Origin: Synanceia verrucosa | Lineage: Eukaryota > Chordata > Actinopteri > Perciformes > Synanceiidae | Reading direction: 5' to 3' | Length of the DNA stretch: 64,000 nt | NCBI GenBank assembly: GCA_029721515.1 | Contig: CM056567.1 | Span: forward strand, 495,674-559,673 | Shown: positions 1 through 11,646 of the stretch, piece after piece | How the letters are laid out: the number at the start of each line of letters is the position of its first letter | Position numbering within the stretch: position 1 is the stretch's first letter | Notes under the pieces: generated by a model | Told to the model about the DNA's origin: nothing | The model's database searches: none | What the model saw: only the letters and a program-made list of their open reading frames with translations | Made by a program: the position numbers and the translations under genes

Positions 1-238
1 TGCTAACTGTTCCTTTACCAGATTCAGCAGGAGTGTCTTATTATTTAGCCTTGTTGATTTAGCATTCTGCCTGTTGTGTGAGAGCAGCTGCATTCAAAGA
101 CTGCGTCTCCTCAAACAAGAACTCATAAAGAGAAAACATGCTGAGAATCTGCTGTGAACGCACCCTGACGCCCACAGCAGTGAGACACACCTTTAAGAAA
201 TGATTCACATCCAGTACAGAGACTGGTCCAGGGCATGC

Positions 239-448
239 TTAGCCTAGCTTAGCACAAAGGCTGGAAGCGGAGGGAAACAGTTAGCCTAGCTTAGCACAAA
301 GGCTGGAAGCGGAGGGAAACAGTTAGCCTAGCTTAGCACAAAGGCTGGAAGCGGAGGGAAACAGTTAGCCTAGCTTAGCACAAAGGCTGGAAGCGGAGGG
401 AAACAGTTAGCCTAGCTTAGCACAAAGGCTGGAAGCGGAGGGAAACAG
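239..448. repeat. 42-bp tandem repeat, five copies
   Basis: Five almost perfect head-to-tail copies of a 42-bp unit containing TTAGCCTAGCTTAGCACAAA, at 239, 281, 323, 365 and 407. The unit resembles the 'TAGC...CTGGAAGC...GGGAAACAG' sequence that is dispersed in many fish genomes. It lies in the intron just upstream of the first visible exon of the C1orf54-like gene. Bases 1-238 hold nothing else that I recognise. Confidence 0.9.
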
Positions 449-490
449 CCTGTGTGTGGTGACACTAACATGGTGGTGTTGTGTTTTCAG

Positions 491-1639
491 TGTCTGAGGC
501 TCAGTATTACGACTTCACGCCGGCTCCAGACTACGACGACTACAACGCCACCTTCGAGTACAGCTTCTACAGTAAGTGACACACAGGAAATAAACTCATG
601 ACACACTGTGAACCTTTTTATATTACTGACCCAAGATAACAGTGGGCTAACAGTGAGCTAAAGGTGAACTAAATGTGCTGCTGCGGTACATTCAGGTAAC
701 ACCAGCACCGAGGACCTGGACAAGTTCAGCGAGCGCTTCATTGACCAGGACGAAGAGGAGGAGGAGGAAGAGGAGGACACAGGGGGACAGGAGGAGGAAG
801 AGGATGTTACTGTTACCATGGCAACTGCCAGAGGAACCACAGAGTGGGGTGTGGTCAACACTCACAGTGCCGCATCACTTCCTGTTTCTCTGGTAAGAAT
901 GAGAATCACTGGACAACCTGAGGTCATTAATCTATGGACTAACTATATTATCTAAACTAAAGTTAAACTTAAATTTTAACTGAAGATAAACTTAAAGTTA
1001 AAATTAAGGAGGCTGGTGATCAGGGTGAACCCTCGGCCAAAACAACAAAACAACCTATATTCTGCAACAAACCACGAACTAAACCTTAAGCCAAACCAAA
1101 CACATTCACTAAACCAGGTCACTCCTACTGCTTCACTTTCAGTGCAGTTTTAATAAAGTTAAAATAAAGAGTTACTGTACAGATGAGGTCTGTCTGTCCC
1201 ACCCTGTCTCTTTCTGTCTCATCACTGCCACCTAGTGTCCAACATTAAATAATACTGTAAATAAGACATGTCAACAATAAACAGAGGATAGAGCAACATT
1301 ACAATAATGTATCAAATCTATATGATGTCATCATAAAATAAGAAGCATCAGTAAACAATGAATACAATGAAAAACAGCAAATAAACGAAAAATGAAGAAA
1401 ATGGATGAAAGAATAAAGAGAGAAGTATTGCTAAACAGTGATATTAGACATGAATACATGTAGATGATGAGAGAGTTTAAAAATATTATATATAAAATCA
1501 TTTAAAGTGTTTAAAAATTAATACATATTTTACAGTAAATAATAAAATGTTTTCCTGTCTGTAGGAAATCAGGACGCTTGTCTGGACTCTGATGATCCTG
1601 ATGGGCCTGAACATGCAGCAGCTACAGTGCACACTATGA
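491..1639 (+). CDS. C1orf54-like secreted or membrane-anchored acidic protein, 5' exon(s) outside window
   Basis: Three exons join in phase: 491-571, 696-892 and 1565-1639 (stop TGA at 1637-1639). Each has AG/GT borders. The first visible exon begins mid-codon and reads VSEAQYYDFTPAPDYDDYNA, followed by FEYSFYS. Exon 2 adds NTSTEDLDKFSERFIDQD and then a run of Glu. Exon 3 ends in a hydrophobic tail, LVWTLMILMGLN. The Tyr/Asp-rich block followed by a 'DLDKF' segment and a hydrophobic C-terminus resembles human C1orf54, as I remember it, whose function is unknown. Two N-glycosylation sequons (NAT, NTS) fit a secretory-pathway protein. The hydrophobic tail could be a membrane segment or a GPI signal. 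The signal-peptide exon is presumably left of the window. Low-complexity acidic proteins align weakly, so the family name is a moderate-confidence inference. Confidence 0.6.
893..1564 (+). other. Intron of the C1orf54-like gene
   Basis: A/T-rich intronic sequence between the donor GTAAGA at 893 and the acceptor ending TGTAG at 1564. I see no RNA gene, mobile element or extra exon in it. Confidence 0.6.
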
Positions 1640-1645
1640 GAGACA

Positions 1646-2330
1646 GGTGAGAGGACACAGGTGAGAGGACACAGAGGAGAGGAGACAGGTGAGAGGAGAC
1701 AGGTGAGAGGAGACGGGTGAGAGGAGACAGAGGAGAGGAGACGGGTGAGAGGAGACAGAGGAGAGGAGACGGGTGAGAGGAGACAGAGGAGAGGAGACAG
1801 AGGAGAGGAGACGGGTGAGAGGAGACAGGTGAGAGGAGACAGAGGAGAGGAGACAGAGGAGAGGAGACGGGTGAGAGGAGACAGAGGAGAGGAGACGGGT
1901 GAGAGGAGACAGAGGAGAGGAGACGGGTGAGAGGAGACAGAGGAGAGGAGACAGGTGAGAGGAGACAGAGGAGAGGAGACAGAGGAGAGGACACGGGTGA
2001 GAGGAGACAGAGGAGAGGAGACAGAGGAGAGGAGACGGGTGAGGAGACAGAGGAGAGGAGACAGGTGAGAGGAGACAGAGGAGAAGAGACAGAGGAGAGG
2101 AGACGGGTGAGAGGAGACAGAGGAGAGGAGACAGGTGAGAGGAGACAGAGGAGAGGAGACAGAGGAGAGGAGACGGGTGAGAGGAGACAGAGGAGAGGAG
2201 ATAGGTGAGAGGAGACAGAGGAGAGGAGACAGAGGAGAGGACACAGGTGAGAGGAGACAGAGGAGAGGAGATAGGTGAGAGGAGACAGAGGAGAGGAGAC
2301 AGAGGAGAGGACACAGGTGAGAGGAGACAG
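1646..2330. repeat. Minisatellite of 14-15-bp units (GGAGACAGGTGAGA type)
   Basis: About 45-50 short units, alternating GAGACAGGTGAGAG, GAGACGGGTGAGAG and GAGACAGAGGAGAG forms. The array starts a few bases after the stop codon of the C1orf54-like gene. It is purine-only apart from the T and C of the unit, so it is strongly strand-biased. It is open in several frames on both strands, but the predicted peptides are pure repeat and are not genes. Confidence 0.95.
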
Positions 2331-3590
2331 CAAATGTTATCATTGTTGTTATTATTATACATTATATATATATTACGGTATGTGTGGGTGATGTGTTCTG
2401 TGTCCAACAGGAGGTGCTGCAGCCTCACTGGTGTCATCTGATGAGGCACACATTAAACTAGGTAGTTTAGATCATGTAGTTACTACTACTATTAATATGA
2501 CTACTACTGCATCAGACAGAACAGAACAAAACACTGTAAAAATAGTATGTAGTATACAATCCATGTAAGAATTACTGTCAAATGGTTCTTTGCTGAATTG
2601 AATTAGATCAATACAACATCAAACATGTATGTATAAAGATAACATGATATTATAAAGATAACACAGGTTATTAACTATAAACTGGAGCCTCCCAATGTTT
2701 AGCAGCAAAGATCAGGTTAATGTCATGGAATAATTCTGTTCTCTCAAAGGTTGATTTACTCCACAGTTTCCTCCTCAAATCAAATCATTGCTCAGAAATT
2801 CACTCGGTGACATTTAGATAAAAGCTGCAGAAAAAAAGTTTTTGTTCTGTTCCTTCAAACACTAAATGTTAAAACTATTATTATGGAAACTCACATAAAG
2901 TTAATTTATTTTTCAGTTTCCTAATTTTAACACAAAGCAAGCAAAACCTTACAGATTAATTCTATGTACTTATTTTTTTTTTTTTTTGCAAATTTACATA
3001 CAAATACTAAGATTTTTAAAGATAACTTTAATGTTATTTTCTTCTTAAAAAAAAAAAACAAACAGAAAATTGTCCCTGCATTTCAAACTGCTCAGTATTT
3101 TGATTTTATTATTAATTTACTGATGAACAAATAATTTGTCACTGTGCCACAGATCGTTATATTTATTTATTATTATATTATTGTCGTTCACTGTCTCTCA
3201 ATTACAGGATTTGGATAAATTAGTGTCCAGATATCAAGATAGTAAACTGTTTTGTTATTAAAATGTTTTTTAAAACTAGAAATGGGAAACTGATCAAGGG
3301 AAACTGATCAGTTTTATTGATTTATTTTTGCAGCTGCTGTTGGGTCAGCTGGATCCTTCAGGAAATAACGTGGGTTACCTGATCTGAGGTGTCAGGTGCC
3401 ACAGTCACCTGTGTGACCTTTGACGTCTGCAGACCTCAGGCTTTACAGGTGGACCTCAGCCAATCACAGAACTGTATCAGCACCACAGATTCTTATTCAT
3501 GCCTGTTTTATTTGAATGAATGAGACACCAGGATCATCATCACAGACTCACATTATATTTAGATTGTATGTATATGTATGCACACTGTAG
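2331..3590. other. Intergenic AT-rich DNA, no gene seen
   Basis: Non-coding sequence with a T-run near 2970-2987 and an A-run near 3048-3058. A possible acceptor is followed by a short open stretch at 2411-2442, which could be a 3'UTR exon of the C1orf54-like gene, but nothing confirms it. Confidence 0.5.
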
Positions 3591-3692
3591 GCGACAAGAA
3601 GGTACCGGGTTCAGATCCCAGCCCGGGGCCTTTCTGTGTGAGTCTGCTGGGTTCTCTCTGGTACTCCAGCTTCATCCCACCATCCAAACACA
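3591..3692 (+). repeat. Fragment of a dispersed fish repeat
   Basis: The sequence around GGTTCTCTCTGGTACTCCAG and CCCACCATCCAAA matches, on the opposite strand, part of the longer repeat at 52025-52320. The family is very abundant in fish genomes and its class is not certain from the sequence. The large minisatellite starts directly at its 3' edge. Confidence 0.6.
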
Positions 3693-6600
3693 GTGTATAT
3701 ACTGTCTATATACAGTATATGTGCGGTGTATATACTGTCTATATACAGTGTACGTACAGCGTATATACTGTCTATATACAGTGTATATACAGTATAAATA
3801 CAGCGTATATACTGTCTATATACGGTATAAGTATGGCGTATATACTGTCTGTATACGGTATAAGTACAGCGTATATACTGTCTATATACGGTATAAGTAC
3901 GGCGTATATACTGTCTGTATACGGTATATGTACAGCGTATATACTGTCTATATACGGTATATGTACGGCGTATATACTGTCTGTATACGGTATAAGTACA
4001 GCGTATATACTGTCTATATACGGTATATGTGCGGCGTATATACTGTCTGTATACGGTATAAGTACAGCGTATATACTGTCTATATACGGTATATGTGCGG
4101 CGTATATACTGTCTGTATACGGTATATGTACAGCGTATATACTGTCTGTATACGGTATATGTGCGGCGTATATACTGTCTGTATACGGTATATGTACAGC
4201 GTATATACTGTCTATATACGGTATAAGTACAGTGTATATACTGTCTGTATACAGTGTACGTACAGCGTATATACTGTCTGTATACAGTATATGTACAGCG
4301 TATATACTGTCTGTATACAGTATAAATACAGCGTATATACTGTCTGTATACAGTGTACGTACAGCGTATATACTGTCTGTATACAGTATACGTACAGCGT
4401 ATATACTGTCTATATACAGTATAAGTACAGCGTATATACTGTCTGTATACAGTGTACGTACAGCGTATATACTGTCTATATACAGTATATGTGCGGTGTA
4501 TATACTGTCTATATACAGTGTACGTACAGCGTATATACAGTGTATATACAGTATAAATACAGCTTATATACTGTCTATATACGGTATACGTGCGGCGTAT
4601 ATACTGTCTATATACGGTATAAATACGGCGTATATACTGTCTATATACGGTATAAGTACGGCGTATATACTGTCTGTATACGGTATATGTACAGCGTATA
4701 TACTGTCTATATACGGTATAAGTACGGCGTATATACTGTCTGTATACGGTATATGTACAGCGTATATACTGTCTATATACGGTATATGTACGGCGTATAT
4801 ACTGTCTGTATACGGTATAAGTACAGCGTATATACTGTCTATATACGGTATATGTGCGGCGTATATACTGTCTGTATACGGTATATGTACAGCGTATATA
4901 CTGTCTATATACGGTATAAGTACAGTGTATATACTGTCTGTATACAGTGTACGTACAGCGTATATACTGTCTGTATACAGTATATGTACAGCGTATATAC
5001 TGTCTGTATACAGTGTACGTACAGCGTATATACTGTCTGTATACAGTATAAATACAGCGTATATACTGTCTGTATACAGTGTACGTACAGCGTATATACT
5101 GTCTGTATACAGTATAAATACAGCGTATATACTGTCTGTATACAGTGTACGTACAGCGTATATACTGTCTATATACAGTGTATATATACAGTATAAATAC
5201 AGTTTATATACTGTCTATATACAGTGTATATACAGTATAATACAGTTTATATACAATATGAATACAGTGTATATACAGTATAAATACAGTTTATATACTG
5301 TCTATATGCAGTGTATATACAGTATAAATAGTGTATACACAGTAAAAATACAGTGTATATACAGTATAAATACAGTTTATATACTGTCTATATACAGTGT
5401 ATATACAGTATAAATACAGTTTATATACTGTCTATATACAGTGTATATGCAGTATAAATACAGTTTATATACAGTCTATATACAGTGTATATACAGTATA
5501 AATACAGTGTATATACTGTCTATATACAGTATAATACAGTTTATATACAATATGAATACAGTGTATATACAGTATAAATACAGTGTATATACTGTCTATA
5601 TACAGTGTATATACTGTCTATATACAGTGTATATACAGTATAAATACAGTTTATATACTGTCTATATACAGTGTATATACAGTATAAATACAGTGTATAT
5701 ACTGTATAAATACAGTGTATATACAGTATAAATACAGTGTATATATTGTATAAATACAGTGTATATACTGTCTATATGCAGTGTATATACAGTATAAATA
5801 CAGTTTATATACTGTCTATATACAGTGTATATACAGTATAAATACAGTGTATATACTGTCTATATACAGTGTATATACAGTATAAATATAGTGCATATAC
5901 AGTATAAATACAGTGTATATATAGTATAAATACAGTGTATATACTGTCTATATACAGTGTATATGCAGTATAAATACAGTGTATATACAGTATAAATACA
6001 GTTTATATACTGTCTATATGCAGTGTATATACAGTATAAATACAGTGTATATACTGTCTATATGCAGTGTATATACAGTATAAATACAGTGTATATACTG
6101 TCTATATACAGTGTATATACAGTATAAATACAGTGTATATACTGTCTATATGCAGTGTATATACAGTATAAATACAGTGTATATACTGTCTATATGCAGT
6201 GTATATACTGTCTATATGCAGTGTATATACAGTATAAATACAGTGTATATACTGTCTATATACAGTGTATATACTGTCTATATGCAGTGTATATACAGTA
6301 TAAATACAGTGTATATACAGTATATATACAGTGTATATACAGTATAAATACAGTGTATATACTGTCTATATACAGTGTATATACAGTATAAATACAGTGT
6401 ATACACTGTCTATATGTATATACAGTATAAATACAGTGTATATACTGTCTATGTACAGTGTATATATACAGTATAAATACAGTGTATATACTGTCTATAT
6501 GCAGTGTATATACAGTATAAATACAGTGTGTATACTGTCTATGTGCAGTGTATATACAGTATAAATACAGTGTGTATACTGTCTATGTGCAGTGTATATA

Positions 6601-6792
6601 CAGTATAAATACAGTGTGTATACTGTCTATATGCAGTGTATATACAGTATAAATACAGTGTGTATACTGTCTATATGCAGTGTATATACAGTATAAATAC
6701 AGTGTGTATACTGTCTATATACAGTGTATATACAGTATAAATACAGTGTGTATTCTGTCTATATACAGTGTATATACAGTATAAATACAGTG
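3693..6792. repeat. 3.1-kb TATAC-rich minisatellite
   Basis: A large tandem array. From about 3.7 to 5.2 kb the period is 33 bp (unit core GTATATACTGTCTGTATACG). From about 5.2 to 6.8 kb the unit is mostly 44 bp, with ATACAGTATAAATACAGTGT as a core and several shorter variants. The units are rich in small palindromes such as GTATATAC and ACAGTATAC. Because 33 is a multiple of 3, long Tyr-rich reading frames (up to about 600 codons) stay open; these are by-products of the repeat. Confidence 0.95.
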
Positions 6793-7905
6793 TAAACTCA
6801 ATGCAATTCATGAATAGAAATGATGTTTCTTGGTTTATTATGAGATCATTGGAGAACTAGAATAATCGAGTCCAGATGTTTGTGTTTTGTAATGTAATGT
6901 ATGAAATTTTTGTTTTTTTTGTTGCTCTGATGATTGAATTTATGGATCTGGAACACTTCCAGGTTCATTTTAAAGTAAACAATGGGTTAACTTCAAATTG
7001 TGAAGAGGCCAGGATGTATTTCATGAAGCCAGAGACACAAACTGTGGAGTTTAAATCAGCTTCAGCTGGAGTCATTTAGAGTCTCAGACGACAACTCAAA
7101 ACTTATTGTTGAAATCTTTATTTCTTTAGTTAAAGGTTCTCTGTTTGAGATATTGTCATGTTGTTAGCGCTGTTAGCACAGAGCCGATGCTTTACTGTCA
7201 TTAGCATATATTATTCAATGATAGAAATATCATGTTTCACAGAATAATGTTTTCACTGTGTTGAGTGAGAGAATTATCATCACAAAAAACCTGAACTAGT
7301 AAACAGTAAAAGCATCATTTAATAAGTGAATCAGCAGCTCTTCCTTCTGTGTTACAGGTGAACATGCAGGACTTTCCTGACATGAATCTTTATATTTCCG
7401 TGCAGAAACAGTAAACCGGAGCCGTCAGCCGGTCTGCAGGAAGCCCTCAGGGTCCTCATGGTTATTTCTGGGTTTTGATCGTGATCAAAGATGGCTGCTT
7501 ATTGAACACAAACTGTCACCAGCTCCCAGAGTGTTGACGGATGCCTCAGGCTCCACGTTTATTTCAGTCCAGGAGGAATCTGCATGACAGGAAGCAGCCG
7601 GCTGCTTCACAGATTCGGGTTTTATTATCTGAGCACCACAGAAACACCTGAGAGACACCTGTCCAAGACTGTGGAGGACTCAGCTCAACTCAGTCTGAGC
7701 CTCACGTACTGATGCTGATTACAGTACTAAATACTGCTCTATGTACTGTTACTGACGTACTATATTAGGCTAGAGCGCCCCCTACAGATCAGACAGGAAA
7801 CAGAGAGGAAGAAGAATGTTTGAGACCTTCAGAGAGACAATCAGTGCTGTCTACATCACTGTGAGGATGAGCTGTCCTGATAGGGACAAGACAACACAAA
7901 ACAGC
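6793..7905. other. Intergenic DNA, no gene seen
   Basis: Unique-looking AT-rich sequence between two minisatellites. A short open frame at 6876-7079 (67 codons) has no recognisable motif and no splice context. I found nothing else to annotate. Confidence 0.5.
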
Positions 7906-9220
7906 CACAAAGAGACCACCATGAAGAGACATAAAACTACTGCAAAGAGACATAAAACCACCACGAAGAGACCTAAAACAACCACAAAGAGACACAAAAC
8001 CACCACTGAGAGACATAAAACTACTACAAAGAGACATAAAACCACCACGAAGAGACCTAAAACAACCACAAAGAGACCTAAAACAACCACAAAGAGACCT
8101 AAAACAACCACAAAGAGACACAAAACCACCACTGAGAGACACAAAACTACTACAAAGAGACATAAAACCACCAAGAAGAGATATAAAACTACTACAAAGA
8201 GACATAAAACCACCACGAAGAGCCCTAAAACAACCACAAAGAGACACAAAACCACCACTGAGAGACACAAAACTACTACAAAGAGACATAAAACCACCAT
8301 GAAGAGATATAAAACTACTACAAAGAGACATAAAACCACCATGAAGAGATATAAAACTACTACAAAGAGACATAAAACCACCATGAAGAGACACAAAACC
8401 ACCACAGAGAGACATAAAACTACTACAAAGAGACATAAAACCACCATGAAGAGACACAAAACCACCACTGAGAGACATAAAACTACTACAAAGAGACATA
8501 AAACCACCATGAAGAGATATAAAACTACTACAAAGAGACATAAAACCACCATGAAGAGACACAACAGAGAGACATAAAACTACTACAAAGAGACATAAAA
8601 CCACCATGAAGAGACACAAAACCACCACTGAGAGACATAAAACTACTACAAAGAGACATAAAACCACAATGAAGAGACACAAAACCACCATGAAGAGATA
8701 TAAAACTACTACAAAGAGACATAAAACCACCATGAAGAGACACAAAACCACCATGAAGAGATATAAAACTACTACAAAGAGACATAAAACTACTACAAAG
8801 AGACATAAAACCACAATGAAGAGACACAAAACCACCATGAAGAGATATAAAACTACTACAAAGAGACATAAAACCATGAAGAGACACAAAACCACCATGA
8901 AGAGATATAAAACTACTACAAAGAGACATAAAACCACCATGAAGAGACACAAAACCACCATGAAGAGACATAAAACTACTACAAAGAGACATAAAACCAC
9001 CATGAAGAGATATAAAACTACTACAAAGAGACATAAAACCACCATGAAGAGACACAAAACCACCACAGAGAGACATAAAACTACTACAAAGAGACATAAA
9101 ACCACCATGAAGAGATATAAAACTACTACAAAGAGACATAAAACCACCATGAAGAGATATAAAACTACTACAAAGAGACATAAAACCACTATGAAGAGAT
9201 ATAAAACCACCACAAAGAGC
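7906..9220. repeat. 21-bp minisatellite (ACAAAGAGACATAAAACTAC type)
   Basis: About 62 copies of a 21-bp unit. The variants (CCACCATGAAGAGAC, CCACTGAGAGAC, CTACTACAAAGAGAC) alternate in short blocks of two or three, suggesting 42- and 63-bp super-units. Both strands stay open for hundreds of codons (KRHKTTM on +, VVLCLFM on -), as expected of a period divisible by three. Confidence 0.95.
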
Positions 9221-10630
9221 CTCCGAATTAAATTTGCATTAATTTTTCCTCAGGGGTTTTTTTTCTGGGGGGCCGTCTGACATCCTGCCAGATCAGTTTT
9301 GTCCTGAAGGTCAATGAAGGTAACGGAGGAGGACGTCCTCGTCTTCTGTCTTTTTCTGTCTCCTTTGAATAAACAGCGTTGGTGTGACATCAGCTTCGTC
9401 CTTGACTGTCGAGTCCTTGTGATGTGAATTTATCTTCAGCAGCTCAGAGAGGTAAAGAACTAAACATCTTCAGAGTTTTAATATTTATTCTTATTGTGTG
9501 GATATTAAAGTTTCTGTTCTGATGCATCAAATAAAACAAGGAAAAATAATCAAATTATTGCAAAAATCAGTATTGTGATTATGATGATTTTTTTTTAATA
9601 CCAGCACGTATTAAGCAACACAAGTACTCGAGTACAGGCCTGAGGTAACTGAGCTGTGGTCCTGATATTTTCTTCTTTGCAGCCTGTCAGATAGGAGGTT
9701 TTCTGCAGCTGCTGTTTGACATTTAGCTGTTAATGAGAGTCGAGATGAAAGCGGCGGCGACCGAACGCTCGGTAAGCGACTCATCTCACAATGAAATCAG
9801 ACAAAGAAAAGGGCATGAGCTGTTTTCTCCTGCGTCATCATTAAAAACACCATCCTGGTCTGAGGTCAGCAGGGCCGATCAGACCAATAAACAACGTCTA
9901 AAGCTATCCTCAAAGCACCTCACCTCTGACCTCTGACAGGAAGTGGTTTAATCAGCAGGTGGAGAGAGAAGCTGTTAATGAATCAGTCTGAGTTGAGTCC
10001 TTTCAGTCCTCATGACATCAATGATCCTCAAGTGTGACGTGGGAAAAACAATGACAGAAATTAAGAGTCGAAAAAGAGATTTAAATACTGGAGATAATCA
10101 GACGTCATGGATGTCGAGCACTGCTCGAGTCCGTGGTCACGTTTCACAGTTTCAACGGGAAACTCAACCATGATGTTTTTACCTAAACCTAAGCGAGTGT
10201 CTTTGATTCATTTAACAACATACTGCAAACAGTGTTTACTGCAAAAATGAAGTGTCGCCGAGGAATCTGACAAAGTGTCAGCATGTGAGGAGAAGGGTAA
10301 AAAAGTTGTAATGCTGGAAGTCAGCAGGGTCAACCCATCAGACATCATCAGACAACCATCGGAGCAGCTCTACGTATGAACGAGTGATGACAGCAATAAG
10401 AGATCAATAACGTCCCTCAGTGTGATCATTAAAAAAAGAAGAGGAGTCGACTGGATGCTCCTCTGAGGTTAATTTAAGCTGTGACTCACAAGCTGACCTT
10501 TGACCTCTGCTCTGCAGGTAAACACCTGTTTAATATTAACAAGACAGAGAGAGAGAGACGCATCATCAATCACTGAGAAACATCTGGAGTCTGCAGCTGC
10601 ATGGATATGTGCTTATCTACTGAATACATG
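9221..10630. other. Upstream region of the CART gene, no other gene seen
   Basis: About 1.4 kb of unique non-coding DNA. A 67-codon open frame at 9733-9936 shows no recognisable domain. The region probably contains distal CART regulatory sequence, but I cannot name individual sites with confidence. Confidence 0.4.
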
Positions 10631-10633
10631 AAT

Positions 10634-10724
10634 AAAGGAGGAGAGGGAGGAGGAGAAAAGGAGAGAGGAGAGGAGGAGCAGGAGGAGGAGGAGCAGGGGA
10701 GAGGGAGGAGGAGAGAGGAGGAGG
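10634..10724 (+). repeat. Purine-rich GGAGGA tract upstream of the CART TATA box
   Basis: About 90 nearly unbroken purines (AGGAGGAGAGGGAGGAGGAG type) that end directly at the TATA box. Such polypurine-polypyrimidine tracts can form triplex structures and are found in some vertebrate core promoters. A regulatory role here is inference. Confidence 0.8.
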
Positions 10725-10725
10725 G

Positions 10726-10733
10726 TATAAATA
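10726..10733 (+). promoter_or_regulatory. TATA box of the CART gene
   Basis: TATAAATA stands about 230 bp before the CART start codon, immediately 3' of the purine tract. It predicts transcription start near 10755-10765 and a 5'UTR of roughly 200 nt with no evident intron. CART genes are known to have TATA-type promoters. Confidence 0.7.
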
Positions 10734-10959
10734 CAGGAGGATGGTGAACCACTGAGTGAATGTGAGGAGGACGAAACAGAAGAAGAAAAAAAAGAAGCTG
10801 GAAAATAAAAGTCTTTAGTCAAAGAAGATAAAGAGAAGATAAAGGTGACCTTTCAACCGTCTGTGACCTTTAAACGTGAGTTCTCCTCCACACTGAGCTT
10901 CATTCACTTATTAGTACTTTACTTTTATTTCTGTAACAATAGATTTTTTAAAATCTGTG

Positions 10960-11355
10960 ATGGAGAGTGTGCGCGCTGCCGTCTACCTGTCCGTCTGTCT
11001 GTCCGTGCTGACATCACTCTGTCAGGGTCAGAGGTCAGCTGACGAGCCCATCCTGGGACTGACAACCAAGGAGCTGGTGAGTCATCTGTCTGCAGAGAGG
11101 ATCTCTGTTCTCCACTTTATTACTTTATTGTTTTAATGAGGAGGAAGTCAGTGTTTGAATTATTATTATCATTGTTATTATTATTCATTACTCAGATGGT
11201 AAAATGGTTATTTGATGAATCAAAGACAGATAGATAGACAGATAGATAGATAGACAGATAGATAGATAGATAGATACGTAGATAGATAGATACGTAGATA
11301 GATAGATAGATAGATAGACAGATAGATAGGTAGATAGATAGATAGATAGATAGAC

Positions 11356-11400
<45 letters not shown>

Positions 11401-11402
11401 CG

Positions 11403-11436
<34 letters not shown>

Positions 11437-11478
11437 CGTAGATAGATAGATAGATAGATACGTAGATAGATAGATACG

Positions 11479-11514
<36 letters not shown>

Positions 11515-11542
11515 CAGATAGATAGATACGAAGATAGATACG

Positions 11543-11576
<34 letters not shown>

Positions 11577-11610
11577 CGTACATAGATAGATAGATACGAA
11601 GATAGATATG

Positions 11611-11646
<36 letters not shown>

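Noticed and set aside
1498..2449. Ser/Leu-rich frames on - and Arg/Glu-rich frames on +
   Set aside because: Translation of the 14-15-bp minisatellite; only the short exon ending at 1639 has gene-like context.
3605..3625. tRNA-like B box (GGTTCAGATCCC)
   Set aside because: No A box or cloverleaf around it; it belongs to a dispersed repeat fragment.
3520..6564. Very long Tyr/Val/Cys-rich open frames (up to 611 codons)
   Set aside because: They follow the 33-bp and 44-bp minisatellite units, are open in more than one frame and have no non-repeat domain.
7789..9280. 474-codon and other long frames on both strands
   Set aside because: They result from a 21-bp tandem repeat; both strands are equally open.
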